64,000 nucleotides of DNA. Origin: Nocardia jiangxiensis NBRC 101359 (lineage in GTDB: Bacteria; Actinomycetota; Actinomycetes; Mycobacteriales; Mycobacteriaceae). The position numbers were made by a program, and so were the translations under genes. Under the pieces are notes generated by a model. That model did no database searches, was not told where the DNA came from, and saw nothing but the letters and a program-made list of their open reading frames with translations. Of this stretch, positions 36,153 to 46,701 are shown in pieces; the stretch's first letter is position 1, and each line of letters starts with the position of its first letter. The stretch is from the NCBI RefSeq assembly GCF_000308615.1, contig NZ_BAGB01000006.1, positions 62,001 to 126,000 on the forward strand, read 5' to 3'.

Positions 36153-36481
36153 TCTGCGCCCTCCCCATCCTTGTCCGGCTGTACTACTTCACCACGATAT
36201 CGGTTGTCCGCCAGTCGAAGTGCTGTCCGCAGCGGTCCGGTCCGGCAGTTGCGGGATGTTGGTGATGACACCGAATTCGCCAGCCCCCTCGCTTGTCGTC
36301 CTCCCTGCCCGGATCCTTCGGGAGAACACCGTCCGATCCTCGCACATCTCCGTGTGCGGTGGTGCGAGTCCTGGCCGTCGGCGGAGCCATCACGCACCTG
36401 TGTCGGCACATACAGCGCACACGATAAGGTGATCACGGCAATGATCCGCTGCACGATCGCTCCGGGGGCGAGACACTACCG
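36153..36481. other. Divergent intergenic gap without visible features
   Basis: The 329 bp between two divergent unknown genes. I see no convincing promoter, RNA or coding signal; the rightward gene has only a weak purine-rich stretch before its start. Confidence 0.5.
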
Positions 36482-36880
36482 ATGACAGAGCTGAAGACGG
36501 TCGGGATGTACCGGGAGATGTACGCCGATCGGCGCAAGGGGCGGCACGACGAGTTGCCCTCGCTGGCCGAGTCGTTCACCGATCGTGTGATCGAGGATCG
36601 TGCGGAGATCGCCGCCTATATGCGTTCTGCGCCTGGGGTTTTCGATGTGTTGGACGTGCTGACCGATCTGGTCGGCGGGACCGAGCGGATCATGAGTGCC
36701 TCGTCGCTGATCTCGGATGGTGAGTGGATCTGGCGGGTCGATTCGGTGCATTATCTGGCGAATTACGGGCTGGATATCCCGGAGGAGTTCCTGCGGCACG
36801 TGCGGGGGCGGAAGTACACGCCTCCGACGGAGGTCGACGACAGCGACGAGTTCGATTCGGCTGTGCTGCAATACTTTTGA
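36482..36880 (+). CDS. Small conserved protein, possible orphan immunity
   Basis: A 132-aa acidic protein (LDVLTDLVGGTERIMSASSL, GEWIWRVDSVHYLANYGLDI, EEFLRHVRGRKYTPPTEVDD). The aromatic WIWRVD…YLANY block followed by IPEEFLRHV recalls small actinobacterial proteins found near polymorphic toxins, but I do not know a family name. No signal peptide or membrane segment. The last gene of the island before the cyp123 operon. Confidence 0.65.
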   Translation: MTELKTVGMYREMYADRRKGRHDELPSLAESFTDRVIEDRAEIAAYMRSAPGVFDVLDVLTDLVGGTERIMSASSLISDGEWIWRVDSVHYLANYGLDIPEEFLRHVRGRKYTPPTEVDDSDEFDSAVLQYF

Positions 36881-37498
36881 GCTGACAGTTCGCAGGTGTG
36901 TCGCCGTTGGGCTGCCGCGTCTCCCGGCCGGAGTTCGCGCCTGTGTGGATACCTCGGCGAAGCCTCGTAGGCGGACTGTGCTGATTGTGCGCAGTCGAGC
37001 CGATGACACAGCGGTGAACTGGGCTACACGGATGCCGGCGGTGCCGCCCTTCCATACCCGGACGGTGTAGATCGGCTCGGCGTCGACTGTGTTGCGTGTT
37101 GACGCCACTCGTGTGGCTGTCGCACCCGGTGTCCGGCAGGTCGATCGTGTTGTGCGCCTGGGTGTTGCCGAGTGCTACCTCCGATGCGCCCGGCAAGTGT
37201 GTGCGGCCGCTGCGGTCGGCCTGTCAGTGTGTGAACTTGTTGCAATTCGCCTGATAGGCGCGCCCCGGCCGGTGGTGGATGCGTGGTGCGGCGTCCACGC
37301 CCGACCGCTCCCGGCGACACTCCCGCTGAATGGCTGAACCCCTGCCCCGAACGTCCGAACCCTGGGAAAATCGAAGAGACATTGTTCAAGGGCCCTGCCG
37401 GTGGTACGGTCCAGACACATGTCCAGCTACGTGTCTCCCAAGGCGGCCGGTGGTTGTCGCGGGGGACTGAACGCGTTCTCGAATCGGAGGTGATGGCG
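36881..37498. other. Gap between the toxin island and the cyp123 operon
   Basis: 618 bp with no supported gene. It holds the site-4 operator near its right end and a strong GGAGG ribosome binding site for cyp123. The left 500 bp is GC-rich and shows nothing; it may be remnant sequence at the island edge. Confidence 0.5.
37410..37424 (+). promoter_or_regulatory. TCCnnACACRTGTCC operator, site 4 (cyp123 operon)
   Basis: TCCAGACACATGTCC on the + strand, 74 bp upstream of cyp123 and in the same orientation relative to its gene as sites 1–3. It has a TACGGT string just upstream that could be the −10. Confidence 0.6.
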
Positions 37499-38704
37499 AT
37501 GACGGACGTTGCGGCGGAGCCGCTCACCTTCGACCCGTACGACTACGGCTGCCACGAGGATCCGTACCCGCTGTATCGGCGGTTGCGGGCCGAGGCGCCG
37601 CTCTATCACAATCCCGAACTCGGGTTCTGGGCGTTGTCGCAGCACGCGGACGTCGGGGCGGGATTCCGGGACAACGCGCGGTTGTCGAGTGCGAACGGGG
37701 TGTCGCTGGATCCGGCCGCGTGGGGGCCGCACGCGCACAAGACGATGTCCTTCCTGGCGTTGGACGATCCGCGGCATCTGCGGCTGCGGCAGCTGGTGTT
37801 CAAGGGGTTCACCCCGCGCCGGGTCGCCGCGATGGACACCCGGATCCGGGAATTGACGTTGCAACACCTCGAACCGGCGCTGGCGGCGGGCAGCTTCGAC
37901 TGGATCGAGCAGGTCGCGGGCAAACTGCCGATGGACGTGATCTCCGAGCTGATGGGCGTACCCGAACCGGATCGCGCCGAGATCCGGCGACTGGCGGATC
38001 TGGTGGTGCACCGTGAGGACGGCGTGCTGGACGTCCCGGTCGCCGCGGTCGAGGCGACCTTCGAACTGGTCGGCTACTACGCCGAGATGATCGCCCAGCG
38101 CCGCCGCACCCGCACCGACGACCTGACCTCGGCGCTGCTGGACGCCGAGGCCGACGGGGACCGGCTGACCGACGAGGAGATCCTCGGGTTCATGTTCCTG
38201 ATGGTGATCGCCGGGAACGAGACCACCACCAAACTGCTCGGCAACGCCCTGTTCTGGGCCGCGATCAACCCCGGGCAGTACGCGAAGGTCGCGGCGAACA
38301 CCGAGTTGGTGCCGGACTGGGTCGAGGAGACGTTGCGGTACGACACCTCGAGTCAGATCCTGGCCCGCACCGCCGCGGTCGACCTGGAATTCCACGGCGG
38401 CGCCGTGCCCGAGGGGGCGAAGGTACTGCTGCTGGTCGGTTCGGCGAACCGCGACGAGAACGTCTTCGCCGACCCGGAGATATACGACATCGAACGCCCG
38501 GACAAGGGCGGACTGCTGAGCTTCGGGCGCGGCGTGCACTTCTGCCTCGGGGCGCATCTGGCGCGCCTGGAGGCTTCGATCGCGTTGCGGGAGTTCGCCG
38601 ATCGGGTCCGCGCCTACGAGGTGGACCTCGCGGGCATCGAACGCGTGCACTCCACGAACGTCCGAGGTTTCGCGAAACTCCCTGTGACGGTGCAGGTTCG
38701 ATGA
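37499..38704 (+). CDS. cyp123: Cytochrome P450, CYP123-like
   Basis: A 401-aa P450 that aligns by eye with M. tuberculosis CYP123 (Rv0766c). Shared stretches are FDPYDYGCHEDPYPLYRRLR, VVHREDGVLDVP, KLPMDVISELMGVP, the I-helix LMVIAGNETTTKLLGNALFW, WVEETLRYDTSSQILARTAA, the heme loop SFGRGVHFCLGAHLARLEA and VHSTNVRGFAKLPV. ATG 37499 is chosen (CGGAGG 8 nt upstream) over ATG 37493 and longer frames. The substrate of CYP123 is unknown. The gene heads an operon with SDR and a 3Fe-4S ferredoxin that probably supplies electrons, and it shares its operator with cyp51. Confidence 0.9.
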   Translation: MTDVAAEPLTFDPYDYGCHEDPYPLYRRLRAEAPLYHNPELGFWALSQHADVGAGFRDNARLSSANGVSLDPAAWGPHAHKTMSFLALDDPRHLRLRQLVFKGFTPRRVAAMDTRIRELTLQHLEPALAAGSFDWIEQVAGKLPMDVISELMGVPEPDRAEIRRLADLVVHREDGVLDVPVAAVEATFELVGYYAEMIAQRRRTRTDDLTSALLDAEADGDRLTDEEILGFMFLMVIAGNETTTKLLGNALFWAAINPGQYAKVAANTELVPDWVEETLRYDTSSQILARTAAVDLEFHGGAVPEGAKVLLLVGSANRDENVFADPEIYDIERPDKGGLLSFGRGVHFCLGAHLARLEASIALREFADRVRAYEVDLAGIERVHSTNVRGFAKLPVTVQVR

Positions 38705-38750
38705 CACGCCATGATGCGACCACTGCTACAGCCGACGAGGTGAGCCACTG

Positions 38751-39748
<998 letters not shown>

Positions 39749-39800
39749 ATCCTTCGGGCCTCGCGCCCCTCGACAGCCCTGAGAACAAAAGGAATTTCGG

Positions 39801-40352
39801 ATGGCAGGCTATTCCCGCGACGAACTCGATCAGATGATCGAGCGCTGGGTGCAGGAGAACAAGAACTGTGAGGCGCAAGGGGATTGGCGTCCCCTCGCGC
39901 AGATGTACACCGCCGAGGCCACGTACGGCTGGAACTATGGTCCGCAGCAGGAATTCATGGCGGTGGGCCGAGACGAGATCCGCGATCTGGCGCTCGGGCA
40001 GGAGATGGCGGGACTGGAGGGGTGGACCTACCCCTACCAGGAGTTCGTCGTGGACGAGCGGTCCGGCAGCGTGATCGGATTCTGGAAACAGATCAACGAG
40101 CGCACCCGCGCGGACGGCAGCCACTACAGCCCGGAGGGGATCGGCGGCAGCTGGTTCCGCTACGGCGGCGACTTCCAGTGGTCCTGGCAACGCGATTTCT
40201 TCGACTTCGGCAATGTGGCAGCGCTTTTCGTGGAGATGATGTCCGCGGACGCGCTCTCACCGGGGATGCAGAAGCGGATCGCCCGATCGATGTCCGATGA
40301 GCCGCTGCCCGGGTGGTACCGGATCGGCGAGTCCCCGGTGCCGCTGTGGTGA
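39801..40352 (+). CDS. NTF2/SnoaL-like protein
   Basis: A 183-aa protein with an NTF2-like cone fold: helices YSRDELDQMIERWVQENKNC and WRPLAQMYTAEATYGW, then sheet segments WTYPYQEFVVDERSG, VIGFWKQINERT and SWFRYGGDFQWSWQRDFFDF. SnoaL-like proteins act as isomerases, hydrolases or cyclases on polyketides and steroids. It is in the cyp123 operon and overlaps the next gene (GTGA). The substrate is unknown. Confidence 0.78.
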   Translation: MAGYSRDELDQMIERWVQENKNCEAQGDWRPLAQMYTAEATYGWNYGPQQEFMAVGRDEIRDLALGQEMAGLEGWTYPYQEFVVDERSGSVIGFWKQINERTRADGSHYSPEGIGGSWFRYGGDFQWSWQRDFFDFGNVAALFVEMMSADALSPGMQKRIARSMSDEPLPGWYRIGESPVPLW

Positions 40353-41590
40353 GCGCGAGCCGGTTCGCCGAGCTGAGCCGGGAACAGCTCGCGATTCTGC
40401 TGCCGGAACTGCTGCTGTGCGGGCATCTCATCGACCGCTCCGGCATGGCGCATTCGATCGGCGCGTTCGGTCGCGAGGGTATGGCCGAGGTGGCGATCGA
40501 GGAATGGCAGCTGGCCAGCCCGGTCTACACCCGGCGCATGCGCGCGGCGCTGAACATTCCCGGGAACGGCGTGGAGACCATCTTCAAGGGGTTGCAGCTG
40601 GATATCGGCGCGCCCCCGCAGTTCATGGACTTCCGCTTCCGGATCACCGACGACAATCACGGTGAGTTCTGGCTCGATCACTGCGGCGCGCTGGCCGACG
40701 TCGAGCCGATGGGTGAGGATTTCGTGGTCTCGATGTGCCACACCATCGAGGACCCGACGTTCGATGCCACCGCGCTGGCCACGAATCCGCAGGCACAGGT
40801 GCGCCCGATCCACCGGCCGCCGCGGGTGCCCGCGGATCGGGTTCCGGTGTGCGCGTGGACCGTTGTCATCGATCCTTCGCACGAGCCGCCGCAGATTCCG
40901 GTGCACACTCCCGAGATCGAGGCCACCGCCGCGGCGAAACTCGAACTCGCGCCGGTGGATTCGTCCGACGAAGGGAACGGCGACTACGCCGGTCCGCTGC
41001 TGAGCGATCTCACCTTCGGTGACTTCTCCAAATCCGCGCTGGTGCGGATGGCCGATGAGGTCTGCCTGCAACAGCACCTGCTGACGCTGGGCTTCCTGAT
41101 TGCGCTGCGTGATCGCGCGAGCGCGGAGCAGGCGACCGAGATCGCCCGCAAGCAGTTCACCGGTATCGCCGGGCTGACCTCCGAGCGGTTGCGCAAGGCG
41201 CTGGGCCTGGGGACGGACGCGGCCGCGCTGGCGCAGATCCTGGGGTTGCATCCGGCCTGGAATCCCTTGCCCTACACCGATATCGACATCAGCGTCGAGC
41301 AGGATGCGGTGGTGTTGCGGCTGCGCCGGAACTGCCCCGGCGTCATCGACGGCGGCTGGCCCGCGCTGGTGGACGCCGAGCATCTCGAGCCGATCAACGC
41401 CATGGCGCGCGGTGTGAATGCGCACTTCGACACCCGGGTCCGGACCGCAGGAGACGACGAGTTCGTCTTCGAGATCTCCCCTGCGGCAACGTCTTTCAAG
41501 GAAATTTCGGAAGTGGCGATCACCCGGTTCAGCACCGGCGCCGACTTCGGCTTCACCGAGCGGCGTTCGCTGCCGCTCACCGTCGTATGA
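40349..41590 (+). CDS. Conserved protein of the cyp123 operon, unknown function
   Basis: A 413-aa soluble protein with no membrane segment or signal peptide. GTG 40349 overlaps the previous stop. Recurrent-looking blocks are LCGHLIDRSGMAHSIGAFGR, FRFRITDDNHGEFWLDHCGA and SMCHTIEDPTFDATALATNP, with several His and Cys residues that could bind a metal. I do not recognise a family. Its position between an NTF2-like gene and a FadD ligase suggests an enzyme in the same catabolic sequence. Confidence 0.7.
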   Translation: MSASRFAELSREQLAILLPELLLCGHLIDRSGMAHSIGAFGREGMAEVAIEEWQLASPVYTRRMRAALNIPGNGVETIFKGLQLDIGAPPQFMDFRFRITDDNHGEFWLDHCGALADVEPMGEDFVVSMCHTIEDPTFDATALATNPQAQVRPIHRPPRVPADRVPVCAWTVVIDPSHEPPQIPVHTPEIEATAAAKLELAPVDSSDEGNGDYAGPLLSDLTFGDFSKSALVRMADEVCLQQHLLTLGFLIALRDRASAEQATEIARKQFTGIAGLTSERLRKALGLGTDAAALAQILGLHPAWNPLPYTDIDISVEQDAVVLRLRRNCPGVIDGGWPALVDAEHLEPINAMARGVNAHFDTRVRTAGDDEFVFEISPAATSFKEISEVAITRFSTGADFGFTERRSLPLTVV

Positions 41591-41627
41591 GACCCTTTCG
41601 GGTCGTTCGCAGCGAAAGGGCCGAAAT

Positions 41628-43235
41628 ATGCCGAACAACTTCGCCGATCTGTTCGAACATTCCGTCGACATCATGCCCGACCGTGTGGCGGTCATCCAGG
41701 GCGATCGCCGGGTGACGTTCCAGGAATTGGAGAATCGCGCGAATCAGCTTGCGCACCACTTCGATTCGTCCGGCATCGGCGTGGGCGACCATGTCGGGTT
41801 CCAGATGCACAACTCCGTGGAAACCCTCGAGACGCTGATCGCCTGCTTCAAGGTGCGGGCCGTGCCGATCAACATCAACTACCGGTACGGCACCGAGGAG
41901 CTGAAGTACATCTACGACAACGCGGATCTCGTTGCGCTGGTGCATCATCGGTGCTACTCGACAACGGTCGAACCGGCGCGCGAAGCGGTGCCCTCGATCC
42001 GCCACGCCCTCGTCGTGGAGGACGATCAGGGCGGCGCTGATCTGCCGAGCACCTCGACGCCGTACGAATCGGCTTTCGAGAACACTTCCACGGCAAGGGA
42101 TTTCGGCGAGCGCACCGCCGACGACCTGTTCATGATGTACACCGGCGGCACCACCGGCATGCCCAAGGGCGTGATGTGGCGGCAGGAGGACATGTGGCGG
42201 GTGCTCGGCGGCGGTATCGACTTCTACAGCAACGAACCGGTCACCGACGAATATCAGCAGTCCCGCGTGGGCGCGCAGGGTGATCCGAGCAAGTGGTTCG
42301 TGCTGCCGCCACTGATCCACGCCGCGGCGATGATGCCGACCTTCACCGCGTTGTGGTCGGGTAACGCCGTGGTGTTCGAGCCGCGCTTCGATCCCGACCG
42401 GGTCTGGCAGGTCATGGCGACCGTGCAGCCGCACATCCTGGTCATCACCGGCGATGCGATGGCTCGTCCACTGGTGGAGTCGTACCGCGCGAATCCGGTC
42501 GACGCCTCCTCGCTGCTGGCCGTCGGGTCGGGTGCGGCGCTGCTGTCGCAGTCGGTGAAGAACGACCTGATCGAACTGCTCCCGACCACCGTCATCACCG
42601 ATTCCATCGGTTCGTCCGAAACCGGTTTCGGCGGAATCGGATTCGCGCAGAAGAACGACGATCCCAGCCGCGGTCCCCGGGTGCAGACCGGGCGCGGCGC
42701 GCTGGTGGTGGACGAGCAGGGCGCTCCGGTCGGCCCCGGCGGTGAGGGCTGGGTCGCCAAGACCGGTTCGGTGCCGATCGGCTACTACAAGGATCCGGTC
42801 AAGTCCGCCAAGCTTTTTCAGACCGTGGACGGCGCCCGGATGGTCGTCACCGACGACCGCGCCCGGGTCGAGGAGGACGGCTCGATCACCCTGCTCGGCC
42901 GCGGCAACATGGTGATCAACACCGGCGGCGAGAAGGTCTTCACCGAGGAGGTGGAGGCCGTGGTCAAGGCGCACGACTCGGTCTTCGACGTCCTGGTCAT
43001 CGGTGTTCCGCACGAGCGCTGGGGTCAGCAGGTCGCGGCCGTGATCTCCGCCGAACCCGGCGCGACGGTCGATTTCGAGGCACTGCGCAAACATGTGCGC
43101 GTCCATCTGGCCGGATACAAACTGCCGCGCCGGATCTGGGTCGTGGACGCGGTGGTCCGCGCACCCAGCGGTAAGCCCGACTATCGCTGGGCCAAGGAGT
43201 ACGCCGCGGCGCACGACCCGGACCACGAGGGCTGA
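41628..43235 (+). CDS. Acyl-CoA synthetase, FadD19-like
   Basis: A 535-aa ANL-superfamily ligase. MYTGGTTGMPKGVMWRQEDM is the AMP/P-loop signature, and LVITGDAMARPLVES and TDSIGSSETGFGG are motifs shared with FadD19 of cholesterol side-chain degradation. GRGNMVINTGGEKVFTEEVE is the hinge, and PSGKPDYRWAKE carries the catalytic Lys. It activates a carboxylic acid as its CoA thioester with ATP, probably a steroid side-chain or branched acid. ATG 41628 follows CGAAAGGG. It is the last gene of the cyp123 operon. Confidence 0.88.
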   Translation: MPNNFADLFEHSVDIMPDRVAVIQGDRRVTFQELENRANQLAHHFDSSGIGVGDHVGFQMHNSVETLETLIACFKVRAVPININYRYGTEELKYIYDNADLVALVHHRCYSTTVEPAREAVPSIRHALVVEDDQGGADLPSTSTPYESAFENTSTARDFGERTADDLFMMYTGGTTGMPKGVMWRQEDMWRVLGGGIDFYSNEPVTDEYQQSRVGAQGDPSKWFVLPPLIHAAAMMPTFTALWSGNAVVFEPRFDPDRVWQVMATVQPHILVITGDAMARPLVESYRANPVDASSLLAVGSGAALLSQSVKNDLIELLPTTVITDSIGSSETGFGGIGFAQKNDDPSRGPRVQTGRGALVVDEQGAPVGPGGEGWVAKTGSVPIGYYKDPVKSAKLFQTVDGARMVVTDDRARVEEDGSITLLGRGNMVINTGGEKVFTEEVEAVVKAHDSVFDVLVIGVPHERWGQQVAAVISAEPGATVDFEALRKHVRVHLAGYKLPRRIWVVDAVVRAPSGKPDYRWAKEYAAAHDPDHEG

Positions 43236-43297
43236 GTACTGGTGGGGCCGGGCCCGAACGACCCGGCCCGTCCGCCGCGACGCCTTCCGCACAAAAT

Positions 43298-43311
43298 GAG
43301 AACGTGTTCTA
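43298..43311. promoter_or_regulatory. KstR-like site before the AAD-family gene
   Basis: GAGAACGTGTTCTA matches TnnAACnnGTTnnA except for the first base and ends 8 bp upstream of the ATG. It would therefore overlap the transcription start; a very short leader or leaderless mRNA is implied. Confidence 0.55.
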
Positions 43312-43319
43312 ATTGGGGG

Positions 43320-44012
43320 ATGGCGGCGGTGCATTCGATTCTCGGTGAAAAGGTCACGATGCCGGTCGAGATCCGCGTCGCGGACGCGGCCTCGGCCATG
43401 TTCCTCGCGGATGCCGACGCGGCGCGAAACATCTTGGGCGGCACCGGATTGGAACCGGTCACGATCGCCGGGCGCGCGATCTGCACACTGGTCTTCGTCC
43501 GCTACATCGACGGCGATCTGGGGCCGTATCACGAGTTCGGCCTGGCCGTGATGGCGCAGCTGCCCGGCGACCGGTCGAGTATCGGCATCTACATCTCGTG
43601 GCTGCCGGTGAATCAACCGTTCACGTTGGCTGCGGGCCGCGAGATCTGGGGTTTTCCGAAGGAGATGGCCGATATCCGGATCACCTCGCACGGTCGCGGC
43701 AGACGGTGCGAGGTGCTCATCGACGGTCGTCTGGTGGTGGCGCTGGAGACCAGCGGGGGCATCCCCGCGCCCGCGAAACTGGGCGGTGCGTCGATCGCGG
43801 CGTACACCGATCTCGACGGCGTCCTGCGCAGCACGCCGTGGGTGATGAATCCGTCCGATGTGCGAATGCGGCCGGGCGGGGCGCGGGTCGAACTCGGCGA
43901 GCATCCGGTCGCCGAGCAGATGCGTGCGTTGGGTCTGCCCCGGCGCGCCCTATTCACCAGCGAAATCGGCTCGCTGCAAATGACTTTCGAGGATGCTCGC
44001 GAGATTCACTGA
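43320..44012 (+). CDS. Acetoacetate decarboxylase family protein
   Basis: A 230-aa beta-barrel-type protein. Features are MPVEIRVADAASAMFLADAD near the start, VRYIDGDLGPYHEFGLAVMA, SWLPVNQPFTLAAGREIWGF and PKEMADIRI with a Lys that could be the Schiff-base residue. Mycobacterial relatives have the same VHSILGEKVTMPVEI opening, which favours ATG 43320 over ATG 43359. Family members range from beta-keto acid decarboxylases to hydratases. A KstR-like site immediately upstream suggests steroid catabolism. Confidence 0.83.
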   Translation: MAAVHSILGEKVTMPVEIRVADAASAMFLADADAARNILGGTGLEPVTIAGRAICTLVFVRYIDGDLGPYHEFGLAVMAQLPGDRSSIGIYISWLPVNQPFTLAAGREIWGFPKEMADIRITSHGRGRRCEVLIDGRLVVALETSGGIPAPAKLGGASIAAYTDLDGVLRSTPWVMNPSDVRMRPGGARVELGEHPVAEQMRALGLPRRALFTSEIGSLQMTFEDAREIH

Positions 44013-44027
44013 ATCCTGCAGCGAATG

Positions 44028-44056
44028 ACCGGCGGGCGCTCGAAGCGCCCGCCGGT
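44028..44056. terminator. Bidirectional terminator between AAD-like gene and echA19
   Basis: ACCGGCGGGCGCT-CGA-AGCGCCCGCCGGT is a perfect 13-bp stem with a 3-nt loop between two convergent genes. Confidence 0.85.
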
Positions 44057-44078
44057 CTGGTATTTCCGGCCGAGTCGC

Positions 44079-44900
44079 TCAGCGACCCTTGAACTCCGGC
44101 TTGCGCTTCTGCGCGAACGCCCGCGGTCCCTCCTTGGCATCCTCACTGGCGAACACCGACAGCCCCACCTTCGCGTCCAGCTTGAACGCCTCCTCCTCGT
44201 GCATCCCCTCGGTGTCGCGGATGGTCTTGAGGATGGCCTGCACGGCCAGCGGGCCGTTGGCGTTGATCATCTCGGCCAGTTCGAGGGCCTTGTCCAGCGC
44301 GGTGCCGTCCGGGACGACGTGGCCGATCAGGCCGATCTCCTTGGCCTCGGTCGCGGTGATGTGACGTCCGGTCAGCAGGATCTCCGCGGCGATGGTGTAC
44401 GGAATCTGCCGCGGCAGCCGAACCGCCGACCCGCCCATCGGATACAGGCTCCAACGTGCCTCGGACACACCGAATTTCGCGCTCTCACCCGCGACCCGGA
44501 TATCGGTGCCCTGCAGCAGTTCGGTGCCGCCCGCGATGGCCGCGCCCTCGACCGCGGCGATCAGCGGCTTGCTCAGCCGGTATCCCTTCAGCAGCCCCGG
44601 AATGTTCGAGGCGTCGAATTTGCCGCCCTCGCCCATGGCATTGCTCGGATCGTTGCGGCTCATCGCCTTGAGGTCCGCGCCCGCGCAGAACGCGCCACCG
44701 GCGCCGGTGAGGATGCAGCAGTGCAGGTCCGGATCCTCGTCCACCCGCCGCCACGCGTTCAGCATGATCTCGAGCATCTCGCCGGTCAGCGCGTTGCGGG
44801 ACGCGGGCCGGTTCATGGTGATGATCAGCGTCCCGCCGCGCTGTTCGACCAGCGCGTGTGGCTCGGTACTGCTACCGGTTTCAGTGGCTGCCGTGGTCAT
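44079..44900 (-). CDS. echA19: Enoyl-CoA hydratase EchA19
   Basis: A 273-aa crotonase that tracks M. tuberculosis EchA19 closely: [119 protein letters not shown], and a C-terminus [17 protein letters not shown]. EchA19 hydrates the enoyl-CoA made during cholesterol side-chain oxidation. It is divergent from an aldehyde dehydrogenase with a KstR-like site between them. All oxyanion-hole segments are intact. Confidence 0.9.
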   Translation of the reverse strand: MTTAATETGSSTEPHALVEQRGGTLIITMNRPASRNALTGEMLEIMLNAWRRVDEDPDLHCCILTGAGGAFCAGADLKAMSRNDPSNAMGEGGKFDASNIPGLLKGYRLSKPLIAAVEGAAIAGGTELLQGTDIRVAGESAKFGVSEARWSLYPMGGSAVRLPRQIPYTIAAEILLTGRHITATEAKEIGLIGHVVPDGTALDKALELAEMINANGPLAVQAILKTIRDTEGMHEEEAFKLDAKVGLSVFASEDAKEGPRAFAQKRKPEFKGR

Positions 44901-44959
44901 CGCCGACTCTCTTCTCTCTCGTGGATAGGGGCAAGCTACCCCGGGACGTTGTCCTGAAC

Positions 44960-44973
44960 AATAACGTGTTCTA
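44960..44973. promoter_or_regulatory. KstR-like site between echA19 and ALDH
   Basis: AATAACGTGTTCTA matches TnnAACnnGTTnnA at all fixed positions but the first. It lies 59 bp from echA19 and 51 bp from the ALDH start, so it can serve both divergent promoters. Confidence 0.6.
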
Positions 44974-45024
44974 GTTTAGAGGAGGTGACCGCCGTCACGG
45001 GGCGGCAAGTGAGGGAGAGTGCGG

Positions 45025-46623
45025 ATGGAGACAACCACGCAGAGCGGGGCGACCACGCTGCCGCCGCGGATCACGAAGACGCTCATCGACCGGCTGACCG
45101 CGATGGTGACCGCGGGCACCGCCGGTGACAAGCGCGAACCCTACGAAATGATCGAGGTGTACACCGGCGCGGTCGTCGGTGAACTGCCGCAGTCCTCGCC
45201 CGAGGACGTCGTCGCGGCCGCCGCCCAGGCGCGCGCCGCGCAGAAGGAGTGGGCCTCCTGGTCGGTCGGCCGTCGCCTGGAGGTCTTCCAGCGGTGGCAC
45301 GAGCTGATCCTCACCGAGATCGAGACCATCGCCGACCTGATCCAGATCGGCTCCGGCAAGACCCGCCGGATGGCGATCGAGGAATCCTGCGATCCGCCGA
45401 TGGTGATCAGCCACTACCTCAAGACCGCCGAGCGGGTGCTGAAGCCGGTGCATCGCGGCGGCTACATGCCGGTCATCTCCAGCTCGATCCAGCAACACCG
45501 GCCCAAGGGCGTGGTCGCGGTCATCGCGCCGTGGAACTTCCCCTTCGCCATCGCGATGTCCGATTCCACCCCGGCGCTGATCGCGGGCAACGGCGTGGTT
45601 CTCAAGCCGGACAACAAGACCGCGCTGTGCACGCTGTTCGGAGTGGAACTGCTGTACCAGGCAGGTCTGCCGCGCGGGCTGATGCAGGTCGTCTGCGGCG
45701 GCGGTCCCGATGTGGGCCCGACGCTGATCGAGAACTCCGATTACGTGATGTTCACCGGATCCACCGCCACCGGACGCACCATCGGCGAGCTGGCCGGGCG
45801 CAATCTGATCGGTTGCAGCCTCGAGCTGGGCGGTAAGAATCCGATGCTCGTGCTGGACGACGCGAACCTCGACGACGTGATTCCCGGCGCGGTGTTCGCG
45901 GTGTTCGGCAATACCGGTCAGGCGTGTATGCATATCGAGCGCATCTACGTGCACGACCGGGTCCACGACGAGTTCGTGCGCCGATTCGTCGCTGCGGCAG
46001 AGGAATTGGGCGCCAAGGCGGGTGCGTCGTACGGCACCGATCCGGAGTTCGGCTCGCTGGTGTCGCCGGATCAGCTCGCGCGGATATCCGAGCATGTCGA
46101 GGATGCGCGCGCCAAAGGTGCCACCGTGCTGACCGGAGGAAAGGCGCGTCCGGACATCGGCCCGGCGTTCTACGAGCCGACCGTGCTGACCGGGGTGACC
46201 CCGGAGATGACCCATGCGACGATGGAGACCTTCGGGCCCGTGGTCACCATCTACAAGTTCAGCTCCGAGCGCGATGCGATCGAGCAGGCCAACGCCACCA
46301 CCTACGGCCTCAATGCGAGCGTGTGGAGCCGCAATCTGGCTCGCGCGGAGAAGATCGCAGGTCAGCTCGAGGCGGGGAACGTCAACGTCAACGACGGTTT
46401 CGTGGTCACCTACTCGTCCAAGGCGACGCCCTCGGGCGGACTGAAGCAGTCCGGCGTCGGCACCCGGCACGGTGACGCGGGCCTGCTCAAGTACACCGAT
46501 TCGGTCAACATCGGTGTGCAGAAGCGGCAGGTGATGGCGGCCCGCGCGGCCATGCCGTACGCCAAGCAGCTGCAGACCACGTTGCTGACGTTGCGGATGA
46601 TGCGGCGTTTGAAGCTGCGCTGA
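45025..46623 (+). CDS. Aldehyde dehydrogenase (succinate-semialdehyde-DH type)
   Basis: A 532-aa NAD(P)-dependent aldehyde dehydrogenase. GVVAVIAPWNFPFAIAMSD, MFTGSTATGRTIGELAGR, CSLELGGKNPMLVLDD (general base Glu) and FAVFGNTGQACMHIERIYVH (catalytic Cys) are present. The overall pattern resembles GabD2-like enzymes. The C-terminus has a basic helical extension (TLLTLRMMRRLKLR) that may contact membranes. ATG 45025 follows GGGAGA. A role in oxidising aldehydes formed from sterol side chains is inferred from the KstR-like promoter. Confidence 0.87.
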   Translation: METTTQSGATTLPPRITKTLIDRLTAMVTAGTAGDKREPYEMIEVYTGAVVGELPQSSPEDVVAAAAQARAAQKEWASWSVGRRLEVFQRWHELILTEIETIADLIQIGSGKTRRMAIEESCDPPMVISHYLKTAERVLKPVHRGGYMPVISSSIQQHRPKGVVAVIAPWNFPFAIAMSDSTPALIAGNGVVLKPDNKTALCTLFGVELLYQAGLPRGLMQVVCGGGPDVGPTLIENSDYVMFTGSTATGRTIGELAGRNLIGCSLELGGKNPMLVLDDANLDDVIPGAVFAVFGNTGQACMHIERIYVHDRVHDEFVRRFVAAAEELGAKAGASYGTDPEFGSLVSPDQLARISEHVEDARAKGATVLTGGKARPDIGPAFYEPTVLTGVTPEMTHATMETFGPVVTIYKFSSERDAIEQANATTYGLNASVWSRNLARAEKIAGQLEAGNVNVNDGFVVTYSSKATPSGGLKQSGVGTRHGDAGLLKYTDSVNIGVQKRQVMAARAAMPYAKQLQTTLLTLRMMRRLKLR

Positions 46624-46647
46624 CGCACCTTCCCGATCACCCGCGCC

Positions 46648-46688
46648 ACGTCTGCGGGCCGGTTCCTCGCCGACCGGTCCGCAGACGT
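46648..46688. terminator. Bidirectional terminator between ALDH and NiCoT gene
   Basis: ACGTCTGCGGGCCGGT pairs with ACCGGTCCGCAGACGT (one mismatch) around a 9-nt loop, between convergent genes. Confidence 0.8.
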
Positions 46689-46701
46689 GCGTTGGCGGGC
46701 G

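Noticed and set aside
15545..37498. Prophage or integrative element bounded by att sites
   Set aside because: No integrase, phage structural gene, tRNA or flanking direct repeat was seen at the island edges.
41577..43904. A 775-codon − strand frame opposite the FadD and AAD-like genes
   Set aside because: No domain recognisable; both + strand genes are intact and motif-supported.
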